This document shows positions 16,399 to 24,440 of a DNA stretch of 50,132 bases, piece after piece. Within the stretch, counting starts at the first letter, position 1, and every line of letters starts with the position of its first letter. The notes below the pieces were generated by a model. That model had not been told where the DNA came from and made no database searches. It worked only from the letters and a program-made list of their open reading frames with translations. Location of the stretch: contig CAJTQP010000009.1 in NCBI GenBank assembly GCA_910578575.1, positions 1-50,132 of the forward strand, given 5' to 3'. The translations under genes were made by a program, and so were the position numbers. The DNA comes from an uncultured Oscillospiraceae bacterium. GTDB lineage: Bacteria > Bacillota > Clostridia > Oscillospirales > Oscillospiraceae.

Positions 16399-16971
16399 TT
16401 ATTTCTGCCCCTTGGTGAGCATAGACAGCAAGCGCTCCATCTGCCGGATCCCCGCGCTTTGGGCGCGGATGATGGACTGCAAGATAGGCTGTAACTCTTC
16501 GCACAGGGGGAAGCGCAGGGCGTTGTCCGCCATCTGGATGGCCCCTTGGTGGTGGGGGATCATCTCCCGGATGAAGTTGGCGTTGATGTCATTGGTGGCC
16601 TTGGCCTGGGCCATGCGGCAGAACATCTGGCGGCTGACCTGTTCAAATTGCCGGGCGTAGAGCCCCAGGTCCTGGGGGGTACTGGTGCAGGCCATGCAGC
16701 GCTCCAGGATGGCCTCCATGGCGGCGATGCCCTGGGTCTGCTCTTGGATGATGCTTTGGGCCACCTCCTGGAGGGGGACAAAGGTGGTGTAGCGCAGGAT
16801 ATTCTGGGCCATTTCGATGGCCCCCTGGTGATGGGGGATCATCTGGACGATGAAGTTATAGGAGACGCTGTCCCGCAGGGCCGCGCCGGTCATGGCATCC
16901 TCCATCTGGTCCAGGATCTCATAGAAATTGCTCAGATAGGTTTTCGTGACGTTGCTGAATGTTTGGGACAT
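16399..16971 (-). CDS. Tandem DUF305 (ferritin-like) protein
   Basis: A 190-residue protein with two copies of the DUF305 signature: MIPHHQGAIEMA (around residue 44) and MIPHHQGAIQMA (around residue 138), each followed by a helix ending in a QSIIxxQxxGIxxME pattern. DUF305 domains form four-helix bundles in which the His pair and Met residues can bind metal such as copper. No signal peptide is visible, unlike many DUF305 proteins, so it is probably cytoplasmic or a coat-like protein. GAGAGGAG precedes the ATG at 16971. Its neighbours are coat genes, so a spore role is possible but unproven. Confidence 0.85.
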   Translation of the reverse strand: MSQTFSNVTKTYLSNFYEILDQMEDAMTGAALRDSVSYNFIVQMIPHHQGAIEMAQNILRYTTFVPLQEVAQSIIQEQTQGIAAMEAILERCMACTSTPQDLGLYARQFEQVSRQMFCRMAQAKATNDINANFIREMIPHHQGAIQMADNALRFPLCEELQPILQSIIRAQSAGIRQMERLLSMLTKGQK

Positions 16972-17055
16972 AGGTACTCGACTCCTCTCTGCTCCTATTG
17001 TATGGCAGGGGGAGAAAAGTGTGACCTAGGCACAGGGGCCGTAGAACGCTGTGGT

Positions 17056-17388
17056 TCAAAGGCGGTTTTGGTCGCCCCATTCGCACAGGGCATCCAAAAT
17101 GGGGATCAGGGAGCGCCCGCGGGGGGTGAGGCTATACTCCACCTTAGGCGGGATTTGCGGGTATTCCTCCCGGTGGACCAGTTGGTCGGCCTCCAGCTCT
17201 TTCAGGGTGGCGCTGAGGGTTTTGTAGGAGATGGAGCCGATGTACTTCTTCATCTCGTTGAAGCGCACCACCTGGAATTCCATCAGGGTGTAGAGAATGG
17301 TCATTTTATATTTGCCGTTGATGAGGGAGAGGGTGTAGCTGAACCCTGTGTCCCCCAGGCATTCCTGTGAAATGCAGCGTTGGGTCAT
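17056..17388 (-). CDS. HxlR-family transcriptional regulator
   Basis: A 110-residue winged-helix protein with the HxlR pattern: N-terminal Cys (QECLGDTGF), GKYKMTILYTL, RFNEMKKYIGSISYKTLSATLKELEADQLV as recognition region, and YSLTPRGRSLIPILDALCEWG. HxlR/YodB-type regulators often sense electrophiles or oxidants through the conserved N-terminal cysteine and control reductases. It is divergent from a flavodoxin-type oxidoreductase gene, the classical target arrangement. Inverted repeats at 17399-17434 lie between the two genes and over the oxidoreductase -35 region. Confidence 0.9.
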   Translation of the reverse strand: MTQRCISQECLGDTGFSYTLSLINGKYKMTILYTLMEFQVVRFNEMKKYIGSISYKTLSATLKELEADQLVHREEYPQIPPKVEYSLTPRGRSLIPILDALCEWGDQNRL

Positions 17389-17398
17389 GATACACTTT

Positions 17399-17434
17399 CC
17401 TTTTGGTAAGTATCACACCAAAAGGTGCGTACTT
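17399..17434. promoter_or_regulatory. Candidate HxlR operators
   Basis: A 9-bp perfect inverted repeat, CCTTTTGGT (17399-17407) and ACCAAAAGG (17417-17425), 9 bp apart. It overlaps a second symmetric pair, AAGTA (17408-17412) and TACTT (17430-17434), which resembles the GTA...TAC core of YodB/HypR sites. Confidence 0.55.
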
Positions 17435-17460
17435 GATTTTCGATAAATTCTTGCTAAAAT
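17433..17460 (+). promoter_or_regulatory. Promoter of the flavodoxin-type oxidoreductase
   Basis: TTGATT (17433-17438), 16-bp spacer, TAAAAT (17455-17460). The -35 overlaps the TACTT half-site, as expected for repression by HxlR. Confidence 0.6.
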
Positions 17461-17514
17461 GATACCATCGCTGACGGGAGAAGTCAAGCCCGTGACATAG
17501 GAGGTTGTGTATTT

Positions 17515-18066
17515 ATGGGGAAGCATATCGTTGTATTGAATGGAAGCCCCCGGAGAAAGGGGAACACCAGCACTTTGGTGCAGGCCTTCCGGGAGGGGGC
17601 AGAGAGCGCAGGCCATCAGGTGACGGAGTTTTTTCTGGGGGAGCTGGAGATCCGCGGCTGCAAGGGCTGTTTCGGCGGGCACAGCGGAAAGGAAGCCCCC
17701 TGCGTGCAGCGGGATGATATGGGAAAGATCTATCCGGCGGTGAAAGACTGTGACGTGTTGGTTTTGGCCAGCCCCTTGTACTACTGGACTGTGAGCGGCC
17801 AGCTGAAAACCGCCATGGACCGGCTGTTCGCCCTGGAAGAGGCAGACGGCAATCTTCTGAGAGGAAATGGCCGGGCCTGCGCCCTGCTGATGGCGGCGGA
17901 GGGCAATGGCTTTGACGATGTGGTCCTGTACTATGACCATCTCATGGAGCACCTGCAATGGGAGAACCTGGGGAAGGTCCTCTGCGGCGGTGTGATGGAC
18001 GTGGGGGATATCGCAGGGCGAAGTGAGATCAAGGATGCTTACGCATTGGGGAAATCCATATCGTAA
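17515..18066 (+). CDS. Flavodoxin-fold NAD(P)H-dependent FMN oxidoreductase
   Basis: A 183-residue flavodoxin-like protein. The FMN phosphate loop NGSPRRKGNTST is near residues 9-20 and the second flavin loop is ASPLYYWTVSGQLKTAMDR. Cysteines near CKGCFGG and APCVQRDDM are placed as in iron-sulfur flavoprotein-type members, though a full cluster motif is not clear. It probably reduces quinones or other electrophiles. AGGAGG lies 10 bases before the ATG. It is divergent from the HxlR gene, its likely repressor, and ends in a 20-bp terminator. Confidence 0.85.
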   Translation: MGKHIVVLNGSPRRKGNTSTLVQAFREGAESAGHQVTEFFLGELEIRGCKGCFGGHSGKEAPCVQRDDMGKIYPAVKDCDVLVLASPLYYWTVSGQLKTAMDRLFALEEADGNLLRGNGRACALLMAAEGNGFDDVVLYYDHLMEHLQWENLGKVLCGGVMDVGDIAGRSEIKDAYALGKSIS

Positions 18067-18073
18067 TGGATAA

Positions 18074-18125
18074 AAAACAGGTCCTCAAAAGGCAGTCAAG
18101 AAACAGCCTTTTGAGGACCTGTTTT
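18074..18125. terminator. Bidirectional intrinsic terminator
   Basis: A 20-bp perfect stem (18074-18093 with 18106-18125), 12-nt loop, A-run and T-run on its flanks. It separates the oxidoreductase from ribF, the last gene of the leftward nusA operon. Confidence 0.95.
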
Positions 18126-18137
18126 ATTTGTTTGCAC

Positions 18138-19043
18138 TCAGCCGTGTTTGGCAAAATACGCTCTGGTCTGCTCCACATTGTGGGCGATCTCCGCCTTGAG
18201 GGCGTCGAAGGAGGGGAACTTGCGCTCCTCCCGGAGGTATTCGTAAAACTCCATCTGGATTTTTTGCCCGTAGAGGTCCCCGTCAAAGTCCAGGATGAAG
18301 CCCTCGATGGTCAACTCCAGCCCGTCGTCCACCGTGGGGCGGTTGCCCACGTTGGTGACGGCGATGTGTTCGTCCCCGTTCTCCAGCCGGACCCTGGTGG
18401 CATAGACCCCCTTGGCCGGGGCCAGGACGTTCTGTCCCGGTTTCAGGTTCACCGTGGGGAAGCCCAAGGTGGTACCCAACTTCTTTCCGTGGGACACGTG
18501 GTCGCTGAGGGTGTAGGGGTGCCCCAAGAACTCGTTGGCCCGCTGAATCTCCCCCTGGGCGATGAGGGAGCGGATATAGGTGGAGGAGACGGTGATGCTG
18601 TCCTGCTCCACCTTGGGGATGATGTCGCAGCCGATCCCCAGCTCCCGACAGGTCTCCTGCAAGCGCTGGGGGTTGCCCTCCCCCTTATAGCCGAAGTGGT
18701 AGTCGTGCCCGGCCACCAGATGGACGGCGTGCAGCCCTGCTACCAAGGTCTCCTCTAAGAAGGTGCGCCAGGGCTGCTTCATGAAGGCCGGGGTGAAGGG
18801 CTGGACGATCACGTCCTGGATGCCGTAGTACCGGCGCATCAAATCCGCCCGGTCCTCCGGGGAGGAGATCAGGGGCGTGGGCTTGCCCAGGATCACGTCC
18901 TGGGGATGGGGGTCGAAGGTAAAGGCGGAGGGGACGGCGCCGGTGGCCTGGGCTACCTCCGCCGTGCGGCGCAGCAATGCGCCGTGGCCCTTGTGGACCC
19001 CGTCAAAAAAGCCCAGGGCAATGACTCGTTTTTGCTCGTCCAT
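18138..19043 (-). CDS. ribF: Bifunctional riboflavin kinase / FAD synthetase
   Basis: A 301-residue enzyme. The N-terminal nucleotidyltransferase domain (FMN + ATP to FAD) has GFFDGVHKGHGALL and GHDYHFGYKGEG; the C-terminal riboflavin kinase domain has GKKLGTTLGFPTVNL and ends with EYLREERKFPS. Full length. ATG at 19043 with GAGGTG, which lies in the end of truB, two bases upstream. It is the last gene of the nusA-infB operon, a position seen across Firmicutes. Confidence 0.95.
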   Translation of the reverse strand: MDEQKRVIALGFFDGVHKGHGALLRRTAEVAQATGAVPSAFTFDPHPQDVILGKPTPLISSPEDRADLMRRYYGIQDVIVQPFTPAFMKQPWRTFLEETLVAGLHAVHLVAGHDYHFGYKGEGNPQRLQETCRELGIGCDIIPKVEQDSITVSSTYIRSLIAQGEIQRANEFLGHPYTLSDHVSHGKKLGTTLGFPTVNLKPGQNVLAPAKGVYATRVRLENGDEHIAVTNVGNRPTVDDGLELTIEGFILDFDGDLYGQKIQMEFYEYLREERKFPSFDALKAEIAHNVEQTRAYFAKHG

Positions 19044-19045
19044 AG

Positions 19046-19915
19046 TTACACCTCGAAAAAGCTCTTGATGGTTGTCAGCCGGCCCCGCTCCTGACGGGCC
19101 AGGGCCAGAAATTCCTTCTGGGCGCTATAGACCCGATAGGTTCCGTCGGGGGCGTCCAGAGTGAGGACACCGCCGTTGCGCAGGCGCTTTTCCGCCGCCC
19201 CTTCCTTCAGCAGGAGGATGGGATGCCCGGCAAAGTAGGCGTCCACAGGGAGCAGCAGGGAGGCGGGGTCCTCCCGCGCCGCCACTTCTTCCAGGGTGAC
19301 GGCCTCCTGTAGGGAGAAGCCAGCGGATTTCGTGCGGCGCAGCGCGGCTAGGGTGCCCCCGCAGCCCAAGGCCTGTCCAATATCGTGGCAGAGGGTGCGG
19401 ATGTATGTCCCCTTGGAGCACAGCACCCGGAGATTGAAGTCCGTGGGGGAGCGCTGGTCCAGCAGTTCCAATTCGTAGATGGTGATGGGCCTGGGGTCCC
19501 GCTCTATTTCCTGACCCCGCCGGGCCAGCTCATAGAGCTTTTTCCCCTCTCGCTTGATGGCGGAGTACATGGGGGGAATCTGTTGGATGTCCCCCCGGAA
19601 GCCCCCCAAAACTTCCTCCACCGCCTCTTTGGTGGCCGTGATGGGTTGGGAGGAGAGAACGGTGCCGGTGATGTCCTGGGTGTCGGTGACAGTTCCCAGG
19701 CGCAGGGTGGCCAGGTACTCTTTCTCCCGCTCTGCGGCAAACTCCACCGCGCGGGTAGCCCGGCCCACAAACACCGGCAGCACCCCGGTAGCCATGGGGT
19801 CCAAGGTCCCCGCGTGGCCAATGCGCCGCTCATGGAGAAGCCCTCGAAGCTTGGCCACCACGTCGTGGGAGGTCCAATCTGCGGGCTTGTCGATGACCAG
19901 GATGCCGTTAGCCAT
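19046..19915 (-). CDS. truB: tRNA pseudouridine-55 synthase
   Basis: A 289-residue enzyme making pseudouridine 55 in the T-loop of tRNA. Catalytic Asp is in HAGTLDPMATG (near residue 38); the N-terminal start GILVIDKPADWTSHDVV and SKGTYIRTLCHDIG are family motifs. A short C-terminal PUA-like tail is present. The start overlaps the nrnA stop by 8 bases, so translation is coupled. Confidence 0.95.
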   Translation of the reverse strand: MANGILVIDKPADWTSHDVVAKLRGLLHERRIGHAGTLDPMATGVLPVFVGRATRAVEFAAEREKEYLATLRLGTVTDTQDITGTVLSSQPITATKEAVEEVLGGFRGDIQQIPPMYSAIKREGKKLYELARRGQEIERDPRPITIYELELLDQRSPTDFNLRVLCSKGTYIRTLCHDIGQALGCGGTLAALRRTKSAGFSLQEAVTLEEVAAREDPASLLLPVDAYFAGHPILLLKEGAAEKRLRNGGVLTLDAPDGTYRVYSAQKEFLALARQERGRLTTIKSFFEV

Positions 19916-20858
19916 GGCGCACCGCCTGGATGGCCTCCATCAGGGCGTCGTGGGCCTCCTTGGGAGAGCCGGGGATCATGCACCCCGCTGCTGCCGGATG
20001 GCCGCCCCCGCCGAAACGGGCGCAGACAGCGGAGGCATTCAAGCTCTTGCCATCGGTGCGCAGGGAGACCTTGCAGCCCCCCTCCGGCAGCTCCTTGAGG
20101 GTCACGGCGTTCACCACCCCGTCCAGCAGGCCGATGAAGGAGGAGATGTCGTCCAAATCCTCCTCGGTGGCCTTCAAATCGTGGACCAGGGCCTGGGTGA
20201 TATAGGCAAAGGCCAGGGTACCGTTTTCTTCCAAATCCATCTCCTCCACCAGGCGGCTCTCCACTAGGATACGGGTGCGGCTCTTCACCCGGAAGTGGCG
20301 CTTGTTTACCCACTGGATATCACAGCCCGTCTCCATGAGGGCGGCGGCGATGCGGTGGGTCTGGGGGGTGGTGTTGGAGTAGACAAAGCAGCCGGTGTCC
20401 GTGGCGATGGCCATATACAGGGGCAGGGCGATCTCCGGGGTGATGGAGACTTGCAACAGCCCGAAGATACGAAACAGCAGCTCCCCGCAGGCGGCGCAGG
20501 CAGGGTCTACGCAGTTGTGTTGGGCATAGCCCTCGTTGGAGCCGTGGTGGTCCAGGGCCAGGACGATCTTGCCCTGGTAGGGCTTGGCGCTTTTGGGGAG
20601 CATCCCCAGGGAGGCGGTGTCCACGCTGACCACGTTTTTGGGCACGAACTCCGCCGGGGCCAGTACCCCCTCAAAATAGGGGTCAAAGAGATGGTGGGCG
20701 TCCTCGTTGGGGAGCACATGGGCAGTCTTGCCCAACTGCCGCAGGGCCAGGCACAGGGCCACGGCACAGCCGATGGTGTCCCCGTCCGGGCGGCGGTGGG
20801 TGAGGATGAGCACATCCTCCAGCCCACCTAGGAGGGCGGCGGCTTCACGTTCCGTCAT
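19908..20858 (-). CDS. nrnA: DHH phosphoesterase: nanoRNase / pAp phosphatase
   Basis: A 316-residue DHH-DHHA1 protein that degrades 2-5 nt RNAs and dephosphorylates 3',5'-pAp. Metal-binding motifs: HRRPDGDTIGCA, VDTAS, ALDHHGSN; the C-terminal DHHA1 substrate motif is GGGHPAAAG. Its place between rbfA and truB is the standard NrnA context. The ATG overlaps the end of rbfA by 14 bases, with AAGGAGG upstream. Confidence 0.93.
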   Translation of the reverse strand: MTEREAAALLGGLEDVLILTHRRPDGDTIGCAVALCLALRQLGKTAHVLPNEDAHHLFDPYFEGVLAPAEFVPKNVVSVDTASLGMLPKSAKPYQGKIVLALDHHGSNEGYAQHNCVDPACAACGELLFRIFGLLQVSITPEIALPLYMAIATDTGCFVYSNTTPQTHRIAAALMETGCDIQWVNKRHFRVKSRTRILVESRLVEEMDLEENGTLAFAYITQALVHDLKATEEDLDDISSFIGLLDGVVNAVTLKELPEGGCKVSLRTDGKSLNASAVCARFGGGGHPAAAGCMIPGSPKEAHDALMEAIQAVRHG

Positions 20859-21213
20859 GGTGGTTCCCCGCCTCCTTGCGCTCGATGTCGTTGAGTAATT
20901 GCAGGATATGTGCGCCCTTGTCGATGGAGTCGTCCTCCTGGAACAGCAGCTCCGGGGTGTGGCGCAGGGAGAGGGCCCGGCCCAGCTCCCGGCGCAGATA
21001 GCCCCCCGCCGAGCGCAGGCCCTTTAGGACCTCCTTGCCGTCCTCTTTGTTCAGGACGCTGACGTAGACTTTTGCGTAGTGGAGGTCCGGGGTGGTGTCC
21101 ACCCGGACGATGGACACCAGCCCATGGACCCGTGGGTCCTTCACCGAGCGGAGAAGCTCGCTGAGCTCCCGCTGGATCTCCTCATTGATGCGTCCGATTC
21201 GATTGGAGGCCAT
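20845..21213 (-). CDS. rbfA: Ribosome-binding factor A
   Basis: A 122-residue KH-fold protein that assists 30S maturation and 16S rRNA processing. Motifs are RIGRINEEIQRELSELLR at the N-terminus, GLVSIVRVDTTPDLHYAKVYVS in the middle and LRHTPELLFQEDDSID at the end. The ribosome site GAGGTG lies over the infB stop, 4 bases before its ATG. Confidence 0.94.
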   Translation of the reverse strand: MASNRIGRINEEIQRELSELLRSVKDPRVHGLVSIVRVDTTPDLHYAKVYVSVLNKEDGKEVLKGLRSAGGYLRRELGRALSLRHTPELLFQEDDSIDKGAHILQLLNDIERKEAGNHHDGT

Positions 21214-21217
21214 AGGA

Positions 21218-23626
21218 TCACACCTCGATCTGCTCCATCATGAAGGCTTCGATCACGTCGCCCACCTTGATGTCGCTATACTTTTCAATGCTGATGCCGC
21301 ACTCATAGCCCTGGGCCACTTCCTTCACAGAGTCCTTGAAACGCTGGAGGGAGGCCACGTTGCCCTCGTGGATGACGATGCCGTCCCGCACCAGGCGCAG
21401 CTGGGCGGAGCGCAGGATCTTGCCCTCGGTGACGTAGCAGCCGGCCACGATGCCCACGCCGGTGATCTTGTAGACCTCCCGGACCTCCACGCTGCCCAAG
21501 GCCACTTCCTTGAACTTGGGGGAGAGCATCCCCTTCATGGCGGACTCCATCTCGTTGATGCAGTCGTAAATGACCCGGTACATCCGCATATCCACCTTGT
21601 TCCGGGCGGCGGATTCCTTGGCCACCGCGTCGGGGCGGACGTTGAAGGCCACGATGATGGCGTTGGAAGTGGAGGCCAGCATCACGTCGGATTCGTTGAT
21701 GGCGCCCACGGCGCAGTGGATCACCCGCACCCGGACCTCCTCGTTGCTCAGCTTTTCCAGGGAGCTCTTGATGGCCTCGGCGGAGCCCTGGACGTCGGCC
21801 TTGACGATGATGTTCAGGTCCTTCAGCTCGCCCTGCTGGATCTGAGAGAACAAATCGTCCAGGGTGACCTTCTGGCTTCCGGCGCTGGCGGCCATTTTGT
21901 TTTCATGCTTGCGCTGCTCCACCAGCTCGCGGGCCATACGCTCGTCGGCCACGGCGTGGAAGTCGTCCCCAGCGCCGGGGACCTCCCCCATACCGGTGAT
22001 CTCCACCGGGACAGAGGGACCGGCCACGTTGATTTTCCGGCCCTTGGCGTCGGTCATGGCCCGGACACGGCCCACGGCGGTGCCGGCGATGATGACGTCC
22101 CCCTGGTGGAGGGTACCCTTCTGCACCAGCAGGGTGGCGATGGGGCCCCGGCCCTTGTCCAAACGGGCCTCGATGACGGCGCCGTGGGCGGAGCGGTTGG
22201 GGTTGGCCTTCAGCTCCCGCATCTCGGCGGTGAGGGCCACCATCTCCAGCAGGTTGTCGATGCCCATGCCGGTTTTGGCGGAGATGGGGCAGCAGATGGT
22301 GTCGCCGCCCCACTCCTCGGTGACCAGGCCGTATTCGGTGAGCTGCTGCTTCACCCGGTCGGGGTTGGCTTCGGGCTTATCCATTTTGTTGATGGCTACG
22401 ATGACAGGGATCTCCGCGGCCTTGGCGTGGTTGATGGACTCCACCGTCTGGGGCATGATGCCGTCGTCGGCGGCCACCACCAGGATAGCGATGTCGGTAA
22501 TCATGGCGCCACGGGCACGCATGGCGGTGAAGGCCTCGTGGCCGGGGGTGTCCAGGAAGGTGATGGGCTTGCCCTTCACCTCCACCTGATAGGCGCCGAT
22601 GTGCTGGGTGATGCCACCGGCCTCCCCCTCTGCCACCTGGGAGTGGCGGATATAGTCCAGCAGGGAGGTCTTGCCGTGGTCTACGTGGCCCATGACCACC
22701 ACCACGGGGGCGCGGGAGACCAGGTCCTCCTCCTTGTCCTCGGCGGTGTCGATAAGCTTTTCCTCAATGGTGACGATGACTTCCTTCTCCACCTTGCAGC
22801 CCAGCTCTTCGGCAATGATGGCGGCGGTGTCGAAGTCGATGATGTCGCTGAGGGAGGCCATGACGCCGTTCTTGATGAGGCATTTCACCACATCGGCCCC
22901 GGTCTTTTTCATCCGGGTGGCCAGCTCGCCCACGCCGATCTCGTCGGGGATCTTTACGGTGAGGGGGGTCTTTTTGGCGATCTCCAACTGGAGACGGCGC
23001 ATCTTCTCCTGCTCCTCCTGGCGGCGCTTGTTGCCAAAGTTCCCCCGGCGCTGGTTGCCCCGGTTCTGGATCTTCTGCTTGCCGCTCTGCATCCGGTTGG
23101 CCCGCTCCGGGGCCAGCTTCTCCAGCTTTTCGTCGTACTTGTCCAGGTTCACGTCGCCGCCCTTGCGGGTGTCCACCAGCTTCTTCTCCGGCACCCTGGT
23201 GGTGGGTTTCGACTGCTGGGGCGCCTCCACCTTGGGGGCGCTGCCCTGGTTCTGGCGGGGGGGCTGGGCCCCCTTGTCCTTCTCCTTGGGAGGCTCGGCC
23301 TTGGGGGCGTTCTTGCCACCCTTGGGGGCGGACTTGTCCTTGCCCTTGGGGTCCTTGCCGCCCTCGGCCTTGTCCTTACCCTTGCCGCCGTCGCCCTTGG
23401 CCGCCTTGGGCTTGGGGGTGGGGGCGTTGGCAAAGACGGTCTCCAGGCTCTCCACCTGGTTGTGCTGGGTGAGATACTCAAAGATGATGGAGAGCTCCTT
23501 GTCCTCCAACACCTGCATGTGGTTCTTGGGCGTGGTAGCGTACGTGCTGAGGATTTGGGTGATGTCCTTGGTCTGCTTCCCAAAATCCTTGGCTACCTCA
23601 TGCACACGATATTTTTCAAAACTCAA
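21218..23626 (-). CDS. infB: Translation initiation factor IF-2
   Basis: About 802 residues. An IF2_N segment (YRVHEVAKDFGKQ) is followed by a long Lys/Gly/Pro/Ala-rich low-complexity linker (about residues 75-200), then the GTPase with G1 GHVDHGKTS, G3 DTPGHEAF and G4 NKMD, and the C-terminal fMet-tRNA domains. The frame is open to a GTG at 23635, but GGAGG overlaps it; the in-frame TTG at 23626 has an 8-base spacing and gives the usual family start SFEKYRVHEV. It positions initiator tRNA on the 30S subunit. It lies between ylxQ and rbfA, as in other Firmicutes. Confidence 0.95.
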   Translation of the reverse strand: MSFEKYRVHEVAKDFGKQTKDITQILSTYATTPKNHMQVLEDKELSIIFEYLTQHNQVESLETVFANAPTPKPKAAKGDGGKGKDKAEGGKDPKGKDKSAPKGGKNAPKAEPPKEKDKGAQPPRQNQGSAPKVEAPQQSKPTTRVPEKKLVDTRKGGDVNLDKYDEKLEKLAPERANRMQSGKQKIQNRGNQRRGNFGNKRRQEEQEKMRRLQLEIAKKTPLTVKIPDEIGVGELATRMKKTGADVVKCLIKNGVMASLSDIIDFDTAAIIAEELGCKVEKEVIVTIEEKLIDTAEDKEEDLVSRAPVVVVMGHVDHGKTSLLDYIRHSQVAEGEAGGITQHIGAYQVEVKGKPITFLDTPGHEAFTAMRARGAMITDIAILVVAADDGIMPQTVESINHAKAAEIPVIVAINKMDKPEANPDRVKQQLTEYGLVTEEWGGDTICCPISAKTGMGIDNLLEMVALTAEMRELKANPNRSAHGAVIEARLDKGRGPIATLLVQKGTLHQGDVIIAGTAVGRVRAMTDAKGRKINVAGPSVPVEITGMGEVPGAGDDFHAVADERMARELVEQRKHENKMAASAGSQKVTLDDLFSQIQQGELKDLNIIVKADVQGSAEAIKSSLEKLSNEEVRVRVIHCAVGAINESDVMLASTSNAIIVAFNVRPDAVAKESAARNKVDMRMYRVIYDCINEMESAMKGMLSPKFKEVALGSVEVREVYKITGVGIVAGCYVTEGKILRSAQLRLVRDGIVIHEGNVASLQRFKDSVKEVAQGYECGISIEKYSDIKVGDVIEAFMMEQIEV

Positions 23627-23701
23627 ATAAGCCACCTCCGTACTCGCTGCCGGGCCTACCGGCCCTCAGCCTATGCCTCACCGGCCCTGGATGGGCCGGG
23701 A

Positions 23702-24133
23702 TCACTTTCTCTTCTCCTGCTTCCCCTGGCCGGGCCGCTTCTTCTGGGCCTGGGTCGCCTTCCGGCGCTGCTTGGCCCGCGCAGCCCACTGGGACAGGGT
23801 ATCCCGCGCCGGGCCGTAGGTCTCCGGGTCCAGCGCGGCCAGCTTTTCTGCCGCCGCCGCGGCCAGCCCCACGTCGGTGAGGGCCACCATGGCGCAGCTC
23901 TCCCGGCCCAGGCAGCCCCCCAGGGCCGCTTTATCCAGGGGTAGGGTCAGGGGTATGGTCTTTACGGCTTGGGTGAACTGGTGAGCCCGGCGGATGGTGT
24001 TGTCCGCGGCGTCGCAGGCCAGCAGCAGCAGGTACGCTTTGTGCGCCCGGCAGGCCGCCCCGACTGGCTCCTCCCCCACAGCAAGCCGTCCCGCTCTGAG
24101 CGCGAGGCCCAGAAGGGAGGTCATGCTATCCAT
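23702..24133 (-). CDS. ylxQ: L7Ae-family RNA-binding protein (YlxQ)
   Basis: A 143-residue L7Ae/L30e-type protein: LLGLALRAGRLAVGEEPV, YLLLLACDAADNT and a basic tail (RAKQRRKATQAQKKRPGQG). Such proteins bind kink-turn RNA. Upstream in-frame codons reach 24172, but the ATG at 24133 follows a GGGGG purine run and overlaps the ylxR stop by 8 bases, as usual in this operon. The basic C-terminal extension makes it longer than Bacillus YlxQ (about 100 residues). Confidence 0.85.
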   Translation of the reverse strand: MDSMTSLLGLALRAGRLAVGEEPVGAACRAHKAYLLLLACDAADNTIRRAHQFTQAVKTIPLTLPLDKAALGGCLGRESCAMVALTDVGLAAAAAEKLAALDPETYGPARDTLSQWAARAKQRRKATQAQKKRPGQGKQEKRK

Positions 24134-24401
24134 CCGTGCCGCCCCCTTCCATCTGGCCCTCCAGCCCATCATAGACCTCCCCAGGGATGGGAAGGGCGAA
24201 GGCCCGCTCCAGGGCTCTGGATTTGCGCACCTTCTTCAGGCAGGCGGGGTCAGGGCACAGGTAAGCGCCCCGGCCAGGCTTTTTGCCGTGGAAGTCCAGG
24301 GAAATTTCCCCCTGAGGGGAGCGGACCACCCGGATCAGCTCCCCCTTGGGTTTCATTTCCCGGCAGCCAAGGCATTGCCGCAATGGGATTTTTTTGGGCA
24401 T
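24126..24401 (-). CDS. ylxR: YlxR family RNA-binding protein (RNase P modulator type, DUF448)
   Basis: A 91-residue protein with the DUF448 pattern RQCLGCREMKPKGELIRVVR, the GRGAYLCPD motif and a CxxC pair with a later Cys. It binds RNA; homologues (RnpM) modulate RNase P or act as a nucleoid-like regulator. AGGAGG lies 7 bases before the ATG. In most Firmicutes it follows nusA within a few bases, but here 303 bp of repeat DNA separate the two. Confidence 0.93.
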   Translation of the reverse strand: MPKKIPLRQCLGCREMKPKGELIRVVRSPQGEISLDFHGKKPGRGAYLCPDPACLKKVRKSRALERAFALPIPGEVYDGLEGQMEGGGTDG

Positions 24402-24440
24402 GGGACGCCTCCTTTTTTATCGTAACCGTCCGGCGGCTGG

